From Sthenelais limicola (Eukaryota; Annelida; Polychaeta; Phyllodocida; Sigalionidae), in the NCBI GenBank assembly GCA_942159475.1, contig OW804097.1, positions 6,167,685 to 6,231,684 on the forward strand: a stretch of DNA of 64,000 nt, given 5' to 3'. Position 1 is the first letter of the stretch, and each line of letters begins with the position of its first letter. Positions 24,860-33,727 of this stretch are shown here, piece by piece. Made by a program: the position numbers and the translations under genes. The notes under the pieces are model-generated. The model saw only the letters and a program-made list of their open reading frames with translations. It did no database searches and was not told the origin of the DNA.

Positions 24860-25290
24860 TTTAGATACCGTATTTACCAACTCATACACAAAAAATCAGG
24901 ATGGCTTTCCAGGCTAAATTTTTCTATATTACGACTTATTTATGAGAAAATTTTGGAAAAAAATTAAATTCCTGATTAATATTTGATTTGAACAAAAATG
25001 GCTGCATAAATCTTGATGAAATTCTATATGGATACAGCTATCATAGTTACTAACTCGCACACCAAAAATCAGCATGAATTTCCAGGCCGATCTTTTTGTG
25101 TTACAACTTAATTATGAGAAAATTGGCTAAAAATGAGAAAATTCTTAATAAATATTTGATTTATACACATGGCTCCATAAATTTTAATGAAATTTAATAT
25201 GGATGTATAGGGATCGTAGATACTAACTCCCACACCAAAAATCAGCATACACTTTCTATCTGAAATGTTTATATCAAGACTTAACATACA
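24860..25290. repeat. ~178-bp tandem repeat, about 2.5 diverged units
   Basis: Recurring blocks start near 24870, 25045 and 25223 with TACTAACTC(G/C)CACACCAAA and AATCAGCATG, each followed by TATGAGAAAATT and ATGAAATT..ATATGGAT. The period is 176-179 bp and divergence is substantial. It resembles an old satellite fragment. A separate 45-bp duplication (ATATGTATTGAATACACA) follows at 25325-25395. Confidence 0.65.
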
Positions 25291-25499
25291 TACTTCCTCT
25301 GCATAATGCTGATATTCCCTGCTATATATGTATTGAATACACATAATTATATCAGTACTGAGCTATATGTATTGAATACACAAGATCAGTACTGAGTTAC
25401 CTTAAGTGGTCCCATCTTATATTAATTCTTTACACAGAAATTGGATTTTATTTCTCACTGTAAGTTGCAAAAGAAGCAAGTGCGCCTATTTTCCTTTTA

Positions 25500-25682
25500 C
25501 AAATTACATATGCTTTGAGTTCTGCTAGCCGCTAGCCTAGGCCCTCCAGGGACCGGGTAACGATACTCGAACACACCGTCAACCGGCGGAACTGATCCAA
25601 TGAATGGCTTTCTTCCGAACGCACCGGCCACACTTCCGGAAGCATAGGAGCGCGAATTTGAAGTGATCTTTGCTCGTAACTG
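25500..25682 (+). promoter_or_regulatory. candidate promoter and non-coding first exon
   Basis: This is a GC- and CpG-rich island in AT-rich surroundings, with an ETS-type motif ACTTCCGGAAG at about 25632-25642. It ends in a good splice donor, CTG|GTAAGA, at 25682/25683. It has no long open frame, so it would be 5' untranslated. It lies 11 kb upstream of the SAP-domain start codon at 36989 and could be the first exon of that gene, with the gypsy and LINE copies sitting in its intron. This link is inference. Confidence 0.3.
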
Positions 25683-26301
25683 GTAAGATTTCCATTAAGA
25701 ATACTTGATAATTGTATATTGTCATGGTGATATTTTACACCTACTCACTCCTTGTGATGTTAGTGATGATTAGGCCGTCTTTATTTCTCCGCTTCATTGA
25801 GTTTTGCTACGTTTTAGTGACTAATATGTGTAAACATGGTATCAAGCCCTGTTACTACTGGAAATATCGCTCAGGCACGGCACTAAACGTTTATTTAAAG
25901 TTCTATGGGTTTTGTTTTTCGGCTGAAGCCGGGCATAGTCATTTTTTTGTAATATCATGACACGTTCCATACAGTTCTGTTTACTAACCACCAAGCCTAA
26001 CCTAGGCTATACCGTACGTATGTATTTGTTCTAATTTCTATGAACATAATAACTGTCATTAGACTACGTCTACAGCCGGACGAAAATTCAAATATTCACC
26101 TGTCTCTGATTTTGTTCTCTAGCCCAGCCTCTCAGATTAGACAATATATTGGAAACTGAACCCATGGCTTTCCCGGCCCTTGATGGCTTGAAGCAGACGA
26201 AATTCAATATTTTCAAAAACCTTGCCATCTCGCCTATCATCATTTAATTTCCCAAGTTCAACTCAAGTCAAGGGCCTAAGCATATCGGTTCAAATGGTTC
26301 A

Positions 26302-26454
26302 TGTAGTGTTGGTATACACATTGACCATTTCAGTGAATCCCGTAATCGCCATGTATTGTAATACAAACCGGAAATAAAGGTTCCTGATTAACAACAATGG
26401 CTGTGTCTGACAAGTTCCTTCAACTCTCTGTAAAACTAGCTTAAGAATACTACA
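26302..26454 (+). repeat. 5' LTR of the truncated gypsy element
   Basis: The segment starts TGTAGT and ends ACTACA, contains AATAAA, and is followed at once by a primer-binding-type sequence TGGCGACGAGGATTGCC (26456-26472). At 153 bp it is short but in the range of small gypsy LTRs. No second LTR was found because the element's 3' half is missing, so the left boundary rests on the TGTAGT/ACTACA pairing. Confidence 0.6.
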
Positions 26455-26741
26455 TTGGCGACGAGGATTGCCTTCACATTTGGAGGAGGAGAACCTTACA
26501 ACCTAAGGAAACTGGACAAAGCAGATCAGACTTGTGACAGTGAGTGAAATGTACTTAATGGTGTGGTGAAAGTGAGTGAATTCAGTCACCAGTGTTTGTC
26601 ACTGTCTACACAAGGCCTAGTGTGACACAAGGACTGTGGCAAGTGTTAAAACTAAAAAGATTGAGTGCAGTGACAGTTCTGATTGTGTTTTGGTCCATAT
26701 TCCTGTTAGTTACCGAACTATTGTGTCTCCTATATGTCACC

Positions 26742-27578
26742 ATGGCAGCTGCTAAAGGCCCAAAACTCAAAATTCAACCCTTTGATGTCACAGGGGATAG
26801 ACTCTCTCTAGGACAGGCATGGTCAAGGTGGATTGAGAGATTTGAGAGGGACCTACTCTACAATGGTGTGGAAGCAAGTGATGCAGCAAACAGTGCTGTT
26901 TGTCAGATGGCACTTCTGATTTATGCTGGGACGGCAGTTGAGGACATACATGACACCCTGGCTGATGTGGAAAAACCAGCAGGGGTAACAAATGCTAACT
27001 GGACTGCTTATGCCAAATCTAAAGCTAAACTAAATGCACGATTCTTGCCAAAGAAATCAAACGATTTTGCGTTATGTGAGTTAGTGACCCAGAAGCCACA
27101 AAAAGATGAGAGCATGGTAGATTTCGCAGCCAGACTACGGAGATCAGCGGTAAAATGTGACTTCAATAACTGGTCAGCAGACAAAATGATAAAGTGTCTC
27201 ATCATCGGTCACATGAAAGATGAGGAACTGCGCCTAAGCCTGCTTCAAGAAGAGTTGGAACTAGACCGAGTGCTGGACAAAATCAAACTGAAGGAGGATA
27301 CGACTGCCATGAGCAAGCGGATGGGAGCATCTGAAGGTTTTGCCAGCGGAGAGAGTGTGCAACATGTACAAGGGAAGAAGAAACGATTCATAGGCACGTC
27401 GGCCCAACACCGCGTCGGCCCAAGCCCCGTCGGCCCACCTGTGTGCCCCGTCGGCCCACCTCCAAAACCGCTTCGGCCCACCCCCAAGGCCGGCTCGGCC
27501 CACCCCCAAGATACTGATGCTAACTATAACCCTAAACCTAACCTTAAATGTGTGGTCCTAGGTCAGTATAGGCAGTAG
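26742..27578 (+). CDS. gypsy gag, capsid part, disrupted
   Basis: The likely start is the ATG at 26742 (context CACCATGG), not the upstream in-frame ATG. About 210 residues form a Ty3/gypsy-type capsid (WSRWIERFERDLLY; AKLNARFLPKK; FAARLRRSAVKCDF). From residue about 219 the frame enters the GTCGGCCCA array of an inserted element and ends at 27578. The original protein would have run on into the zinc-knuckle region that resumes after 27755. It assembles virus-like particles in the cytoplasm in intact relatives. Confidence 0.7.
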   Translation: MAAAKGPKLKIQPFDVTGDRLSLGQAWSRWIERFERDLLYNGVEASDAANSAVCQMALLIYAGTAVEDIHDTLADVEKPAGVTNANWTAYAKSKAKLNARFLPKKSNDFALCELVTQKPQKDESMVDFAARLRRSAVKCDFNNWSADKMIKCLIIGHMKDEELRLSLLQEELELDRVLDKIKLKEDTTAMSKRMGASEGFASGESVQHVQGKKKRFIGTSAQHRVGPSPVGPPVCPVGPPPKPLRPTPKAGSAHPQDTDANYNPKPNLKCVVLGQYRQ

Positions 27579-27760
27579 CCTAGGTCAGTATAGGCAGTAG
27601 TTATATCCCACTAGCATCCTGACGCCTAGTTTTTAGTTGATACCTTTATATTTACCTAGTGGGCCGACGCGGTCTACCCCTTGGGCCGACGCGGCCTAAG
27701 CCTTGGGCCGACGAGGCCCAAGTGCCTGGGCTGACGCGGTTTTGGACCGAAGCGTCTGGG
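27397..27760. mobile_element. foldback-like insertion with arrayed GTCGGCCCA termini
   Basis: The left 110 bases hold six iterations of CGTCGGCCCA with spacers of 5-13 bases. The right 95 bases hold four iterations of the reverse complement, TGGGCCGACG. The AT-rich centre has a 23-bp direct duplication (CCTAGGTCAGTATAGGCAGT plus AG) and a short CCCTAAACCTAACCTTA stretch. Inverted ends made of tandem units define foldback-type elements. It interrupts gag between the capsid and the zinc knuckles. Exact ends and target duplication are not clear. Confidence 0.65.
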
Positions 27761-29410
27761 TACCGAAGAAACAGCAGTGGTCCAAAACAAAGAAAGATGA
27801 CTCTAAAGACAGAAAAAGCATGTGTTTTACTTGTGGGGGTAAACAGCATGGGAGTGATGAAGAGTGCCCTGCCAAGAAAAGGAGGTGCAATAAATGTTCA
27901 AAAATAGGTCATTATGGGAGAGTATGCAAAAGCAAACTTAGAAGTGTACAATACCTTGATGAAGGTAATGGTGAGTCAGAAACTGACCAAGGTCAAACCA
28001 GTGATGATGAAAGTGTTTTTGTCTTATATGATTCTATCAATGCCATAAATGAGCCCAAAGGTAAATTATATGTCAAAATGGCAAATGTAAAGGTCGAAAC
28101 AATTATTGACACAGGGTCAAGTGTTAATGTTATTGACAGGGCAACATATGAGAAACTGGGAAAACCCAAGTTATCAAGACATCAAAGTAAACTGTATCCG
28201 TTTGGCACTAACGATAAGATCAAGGTTGAAGGGGTTTTTACAACTGATGTTGAAACTAAAGACAAGGTGGTGCTTGCAGAAATTCTGGTTGTAAAAGGTC
28301 TGCGAGTTTGCAATATTTTGTCTGAAGATTTATCCCTGAAATTAGGTGTTGTGAAGTATGTCAGATCAATTCGTGATGTTGTAGAAAGTAAGTACCCTGA
28401 GGTGTTTAAAGGGTTTGGTAAGCTAACCAGTTTTAAAGCAAAGGTGCATATCGACAATAGTGTCAAACCAGTTGTTCAGAAGTCCCGTAAAATACCATTT
28501 GCATTAAGAGATAAAGTAGAGAAGAAACTGCAAGAGCTAGAAATGCTAGATATAATCGAGCCTGTTCAAGAAACACCAACCGAGTGGGTATCACCAATGG
28601 TTATTGTCCCAAAACCAAATGGAGATGTAAGAATATGTGTTGACATGAGGAGGGCCAATGAAGCAGTTGTAAGAGTAAGGTATCCAATACCTACTATAGA
28701 TGAGATAATGGTTGATCTAAATCAGAGTGCTGTATTTTCCAAGATAGATCTGAGAATGGGGTATCACCAGATTGAACTCGATGAACAGTCAAAGGGTATC
28801 ACTACGTTCAACACACACAAAGGGTTGTTCAGGTACAAAAGGTTAATGTTTGGTATATCAGCTGCTCCTGAAATCTATCAGAATGCAATAAGCCAGGTAC
28901 TTAGTGGTTGTGACGGTGCTGTAAACATATCAGATGATATTCTAGTATATGGTTGCACCACAGGGGAGCATGATGCAAGGCTAGAGAAAGTACTCCAGGT
29001 CCTCTCTGAAAGGAAGCTAACGGTAAATAAGGAAAAATGCCAGTTCCGAATGAATAAGCTCACATTCATGGGTCATGTGCTTAGTGGTCACGGCATTGAG
29101 GCAGAACAAGCAAAAGTGGAAGCTATCAATGAAGCAAAAACTCCAAAAGATGCATCAGAAATCAGGAGTTTCCTGGGACTAGCAACATACTGCTCAAGGT
29201 ACATCCCAGATTTCGAAACAACTGCAGAGCCACTGCGACGCCTTACAAGGAAAAACACACCTTTCACATGGACTGATGAGCAGGAAAAAGCATTCACGAA
29301 ACTCAAGAGCTGTTTGAGCTCATCAACTGTGCTGGCCTACTTCAACAAAGAGGCACATACACAGGTCATTGCAGATGCTTCACCGGTAGGATTAGGTGCA
29401 GTGTATATAG
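27750..29410 (+). CDS. gypsy zinc knuckles, protease and reverse transcriptase, 3' truncated
   Basis: After the insertion the frame opens with two zinc knuckles (CFTCGGKQHG…C and CNKCSKIGHYGRVC). An aspartic protease follows with IIDTGSSVNVID. The reverse transcriptase has MVIVPKPNGDVRICVDMRRA, then FSKIDLRMGYHQIEL, and an active-site box ISDDILVYG where most gypsy elements have Y(V/L)DDI; the two aspartates remain. The connection domain and the RNase H start (DASPVGLGAV) follow. The annotated open frame runs on to 29472 in LINE sequence. Loss of RNase H and integrase makes it non-autonomous. Confidence 0.8.
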
Positions 29411-29631
29411 AGTTGGCTTTTGGAGGTATCGGACGTGTGTGTGGGAGCTCCGCCGAGACTGCTCTAACTTGATCATATATTGGACTAAAATCATTATTTT
29501 TTCATCTGATAGTTTCCTATCAGAGTGAGCTGGAATGACAGAGCTGAGTGAGTGTATTTTTGTGAACATTTGATCTATATTTGACTGTTTTTTGGAGGAA
29601 CATTTACTAAATTCCCTATATATCGTTCAAT

Positions 29632-31737
29632 ATGGAAGGCGATGCGCCAGTGTTTTTGACGCCAAACCAAGCAGCCACAGCTTTCAACCGACCGCTAATC
29701 CCTTTGTTGGACAACAATGAAAATGCTCTCCCAACTGTTGAACCTCTGTCTGATTTCGATCTGGTTTCAATTGCTGAATATGCGATCGATGTAGGGGATG
29801 AAAGTATTGATTCACTTAAAAAGTCACTAAATTTTGCCCACAAGAACTATGAAACAATAGTAAGCAAGATTGACGAACTTGTACTCAGCGAAAATAGTAT
29901 AAAGAAAGAAGTACTCGAATTAAGATCTAAAGTGCATGATTTGAACGAAGTGAAAGAAAATCAGCACGAGAAAATCCTCTCTTTGGAGACAGATTTACGC
30001 AGATCAAACCTACTAATCAGTGGAGTGCCCTACAACAAAAAGGAAGATACATACAAAGTAGCCCTTCAAGTATTAAATGAGATCTGCCCCACGATTAAGG
30101 AAAAAGATATACACCATGCCAGGAGACTGTGGAAAAAACAACTGGGTTCTCGTCAAATCTTGATTAAATTAAAGAACGAGCCCATGCGAAACTATATCTA
30201 TGACAGACGATCAAGTCTGAAGGATAGTCACGATTTCCCCAGAGTATACATCAATCCTGACTTGCCGGATGAGATACAAGAAAGAAAATCAAAACTAAGG
30301 ATGGTCAAATATCATGCTGAAAAAAAAGGAGGGAAAACGGTTGGGAAAATCGTAAGGGACAAGCTGCAGATAGACAATATCTGGTACAAGCACGACCAAC
30401 TCGAATTGCTAGATGATGGATATAGGCTGAGTGACGCTAAAACCAAGAGAACAGATGCCAGTATTTTTTTCCAATCGCAATATTCTCCCTTAAGTAATTT
30501 CTTCCCATCCCCCATCAAAGTCGATGAGCTTACGTTTAATTGTGCAGAACAAGCGTACCATTACGCCAGGGCAAACCTCCTAGGCAAAAGAGAAGAAGCT
30601 ACGAGGATATTCCTCGAGAAAGATCCAAGAAAAATAAAAAGAATTGCCCAAGAAGTAGAATCCACCGAAAAATGGGAAAAGCTCAAAATCCGTGTCATGC
30701 GAGCAGTTGCAGAAGAAAAGTTTTTGCAAAATGAAGATTTAGCTGACTACTTGATAAATACAGGAACCAGATCCCTATACGAAGCAACTAGTGATCGCTT
30801 CTGGGCGATAGGTTACCATTTACATGCTGATCAAATTGGTGGGGATAAATACATAGGCGAAAACCTCATGGGACAAATCCTAGAAGATATCCGTGCTGCA
30901 ATGAAAAATGAGATAACAGCAGAAGACAGGATAAAACGCAAATTCAAGGGACTAAACGGAGAAAAACCCAAACCATCAAATAGTAGTTCTCCCAAACCTA
31001 GAAGGAAGAAATATGAAACAAGAGATGAAAATCAGAAATCTGACATGGCCACAGGTGGGGGAAATGAGCATGCAACTTGGTTAACCCAGTACCAGGAAGA
31101 CATGTTTAATGATGCACACGAACAACGACCCAAACATAGAAAGAAGAAATATGTAACAAGGGATGAAAATCAGAAATCTGATATGGCCATAGGTGGAGGA
31201 AATGAGCACGCAAATTGGTTAACACATTACCAAGAAGATGTCTTTAATGATGTACACGAACAACGACCCATGTCATCAAGCCAGCCTATGCCCCATAGAG
31301 AAAAGTACATCCAACCTAGTGAACAAGTTCTAGGCCCTTTAGGCCAGGTACGTCCCAATATGCCTCCACCTTCGTCCCCCACTGAGGAATCCATTAGTAC
31401 AACCCAGGTGAGGACAACCACTGGATCAGTACGAATGCAGTCGCAATCCCCAACGTATGCTGAAAAATTGACTCCGCCATACCTAAGATCTGGATCTAAC
31501 TCTAAAACAAGCAAGAAGCCAACACCTGGAGAAAAGGAGGTAATTTCAAATCCTGAAAAATCTAAGAACAAATCTCAGAATTCTTCTAGGAATCGATCAG
31601 CTAAAAAACCCCAGGTAATCGAGCAGAATTGTAATGAAAATAACCTATCCGTCTCTGATAATGAAATTGAAATTGATGGAGAACTATCTCTAAGCAAAAT
31701 GTGTAAAATTGACGCAGAAGGGCACTGTAAAGCGTGA
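29632..31737 (+). CDS. LINE ORF1: coiled coil, RNA-binding-like core, NADAR domain
   Basis: 701 residues. Residues about 60-120 form a coiled coil (heptad-rich, ending EKILSLETDLRRSNLLISGV). Residues 120-250 match the L1/CR1-type ORF1 RRM and C-terminal pattern (RRSNLLISGVP; RQILIKLKNEPMR; YINPDLPDEI). Residues about 275-425 are a NADAR/YbiA-like domain: FFQSQYSPLSNFFPSP, the conserved NCAEQAYHYA (E306), WEKLKIRVM, KFLQNEDLADYL, and SDRFWAIGY (387-395). A 42-residue direct repeat follows (RDENQKSDMA…GGGNEHA, twice), then a Ser/Pro-rich tail. NADAR enzymes cleave ADP-ribose linkages, including guanine ADP-ribosylation. A role protecting the element's nucleic acid is inference. Confidence 0.85.
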   Translation: MEGDAPVFLTPNQAATAFNRPLIPLLDNNENALPTVEPLSDFDLVSIAEYAIDVGDESIDSLKKSLNFAHKNYETIVSKIDELVLSENSIKKEVLELRSKVHDLNEVKENQHEKILSLETDLRRSNLLISGVPYNKKEDTYKVALQVLNEICPTIKEKDIHHARRLWKKQLGSRQILIKLKNEPMRNYIYDRRSSLKDSHDFPRVYINPDLPDEIQERKSKLRMVKYHAEKKGGKTVGKIVRDKLQIDNIWYKHDQLELLDDGYRLSDAKTKRTDASIFFQSQYSPLSNFFPSPIKVDELTFNCAEQAYHYARANLLGKREEATRIFLEKDPRKIKRIAQEVESTEKWEKLKIRVMRAVAEEKFLQNEDLADYLINTGTRSLYEATSDRFWAIGYHLHADQIGGDKYIGENLMGQILEDIRAAMKNEITAEDRIKRKFKGLNGEKPKPSNSSSPKPRRKKYETRDENQKSDMATGGGNEHATWLTQYQEDMFNDAHEQRPKHRKKKYVTRDENQKSDMAIGGGNEHANWLTHYQEDVFNDVHEQRPMSSSQPMPHREKYIQPSEQVLGPLGQVRPNMPPPSSPTEESISTTQVRTTTGSVRMQSQSPTYAEKLTPPYLRSGSNSKTSKKPTPGEKEVISNPEKSKNKSQNSSRNRSAKKPQVIEQNCNENNLSVSDNEIEIDGELSLSKMCKIDAEGHCKA

Positions 31738-31779
31738 TAACCCCAGTAGCTTATATACTCTATTTAAATTGCAGAAAAA

Positions 31780-32394
31780 ATGAATCCCTCAACGATAGTG
31801 GTAACAGATTCTAGAGGAAAACATCTCCAACCATATATAAATTCAAGTGATATTATAATATATCCCTACAGTGGTGCCGGTCTGAAACGCCTATCAGTTG
31901 AATTGAAAAGGAAAATAAATCTCCATCATCCAACAAATGCTATCCTCATTGGAGGCATTTGCGATTTTTGCTTGAAAAATCGAGAAACACAGGAGATAAC
32001 GCTAGCTTCTTATCACGAGGGCCAGCTGGTACGACATATGATATCCCTATATGAAGATTCTCTCAATTACCTTCAATACGAGCAGACCATATGTAACATA
32101 TCGTTAGGAGGTCTAATAGGAGTTCAGTTGAATAAAGCGAATAACCTGGAGGGTTTCTCTGAGCACCAAAACATGATTTCTAATGCCATAGTAACCATCA
32201 ACCAAGACCTGCGAATGATGAATTTCAATAGAAGCCTAAATCATCCTCACCTAATAACGAAAGTGCACAAGTATGAAAAACATCGCCCGAGACACACCTA
32301 TACAAGGCTGCCCGACGGAATCCACCTGGATGAGATAGTCTTAAAAAACTGGGCCAAACAGATCAAGTTATTCCATGAAACCCCACGCATATAG
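31780..32394 (+). CDS. LINE ORF2: SGNH-hydrolase-like protein
   Basis: 204 residues, starting 42 bases after ORF1. It begins with a beta strand and nucleophile block (TIVVTDSRGKHL, Ser11), followed by GAGLKRL, a block-III-like LIGGICDF, and ends with LPDGIHLDE, giving the Asp179/His182 pair expected in block V of SGNH/GDSL hydrolases. Esterase-like domains occur within ORF1 of some CR1-type LINEs; here it is a free-standing cistron. The substrate is unknown. The short gap suggests reinitiation or a downstream start on the same transcript. An alternative is a non-catalytic fold, since block II glycine and block III asparagine are weak. Confidence 0.7.
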   Translation: MNPSTIVVTDSRGKHLQPYINSSDIIIYPYSGAGLKRLSVELKRKINLHHPTNAILIGGICDFCLKNRETQEITLASYHEGQLVRHMISLYEDSLNYLQYEQTICNISLGGLIGVQLNKANNLEGFSEHQNMISNAIVTINQDLRMMNFNRSLNHPHLITKVHKYEKHRPRHTYTRLPDGIHLDEIVLKNWAKQIKLFHETPRI

Positions 32395-33727
32395 AATTTA
32401 AAATGACAATATAATTTTTTAAACTAATCGAACACGCAGGATGATGATAATCATTGTCTGTGATATAATTCAACAGCTAGTAATGACTGGACACGCTATC
32501 CTAATAACCATTTCTGAGTGAATAACCATTGTAACTTATATCTCACACTACTATTCATGCCTCGATACCCTATACCTAATTATACCATCAAATGCGCTAT
32601 ATTTAACAACAACTGTGAAATGATCACCCTGAAAGCCAGTACAGGCAACTAGAAGTAGATGGGCTCAAGTCTTATGAAATGTTGGAAATAATATTATAAA
32701 TTATAACAGTAAAATTATCCTCTAAATGCATGATAAATCGCTGGTTTTTGTATTAGAAACTTTCCCTACACAATGAATGATATGAATGTTGATAATCACA
32801 TGTTCTCTTATATTGATAGTAGACATTACAGTACATTTGTGAAGCTCAAGAAGGGGGCCGCCAGCAAGACCAGACGACGATATATCATCGCTAGTCGACC
32901 TCGCCACCCTCTCCCACGAGCAAATTCATTGCATTTCTTGGTACGAATACACAATGGACACTTGTATAAGAATATTCGGAAAATTGCCATCTTTTCTTCC
33001 TTGATATGCCGGTAAGTGACCTATCAAATACTACTCTGATAGCCTGGAACACTGTACTTATAAGAAACATGAAATACAGATTTGGCGACCATGTTTAGAT
33101 ACGTTAAAAATGCCTAATACAATGATATTTTATAACCTATGTTAAAACCCAATGGTACGGTGCAAACATGGTAAAGATAAATCGTTATGTTGAAATTATA
33201 TACCAGAACACAAATGGTACGGTCCAATCAGAAGGTGATTACAAATAAAGTTTATCTCTAACGTTAAAAACACCAATGGTACGGTGCAAACTAAAAAAGC
33301 AAACTCTGAAACAATTCGGATTGATATATGCTATGCCCCATTCACCAACGGTAGGTACAGGCAAGTCAATACAGATGGCGCCACTAAGGCAAAGTTTTTG
33401 GACCGCCCACCTGTTTCTGATATAAATAGAAAATCGAGACGTTGTACTTAGTTGATTTCATGACAGCAAGCTCGCCGCATCGCTGGGTAGTAAACCCCAT
33501 ATGTATTGTTGTATTGTTATACGCTCGAGGTTTGAATTGATTAACACTGTTGTACCTTCCTTGAGAAAATGCAAAACTCATATGACGATGATCGTTGCTG
33601 AGGGATGCAAATGATTTAATGTTATATATAACTGGTTTGTGTGTTTGATAAGATAGAAGACAAAGTTGTCATATGACGATAATCATTACTGCTAGTTCTT
33701 CTTATTACTGTCCTACGTAAATAACTA
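32395..33727. other. 1.3-kb spacer between LINE ORFs 2 and 3
   Basis: No convincing ORF. It contains a spaced triple repeat (33147-33292) and two copies of CATATGACGATAATCATTAC-type sequence at about 33580 and 33669. An 80-codon frame at 32773-33015 is unrecognised. Such a long spacer is unusual in a LINE and may hold an internal promoter or ribosome-entry structure (inference). Confidence 0.5.
33147..33292. repeat. three evenly spaced copies of AATGGTACGGTGCAAAC
   Basis: Copies begin at about 33151, 33213 and 33275, a 62-base spacing, each preceded by an A-rich stretch; the middle copy reads CGGTCCAATC. The intervening sequence is not repeated, so the motif itself seems constrained. Confidence 0.7.

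Larger units (their letters stand above)
26302..29410 (+). mobile_element. Ty3/gypsy retrotransposon, 5' half
   Basis: Order: LTR, primer-binding site, gag, zinc knuckles, protease, reverse transcriptase, then the first residues of RNase H. Similarity to gypsy stops within the RNase H block VIADASPVGLGAV at about 29405, where the LINE begins. The sequence right of the LINE (36913 on) does not resume gypsy, so integrase and the 3' LTR were lost. A foldback-like insert (27397-27760) splits gag. Confidence 0.8.

Noticed and set aside
27245..27509. Gly/Trp-rich minus-strand ORFs
   Set aside because: They are antisense of the GTCGGCCCA array and gag.
27500..27545. interstitial telomere repeat (CCCTAAACCTAACCTTA)
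   Set aside because: It is too short and degenerate to support a telomeric origin.
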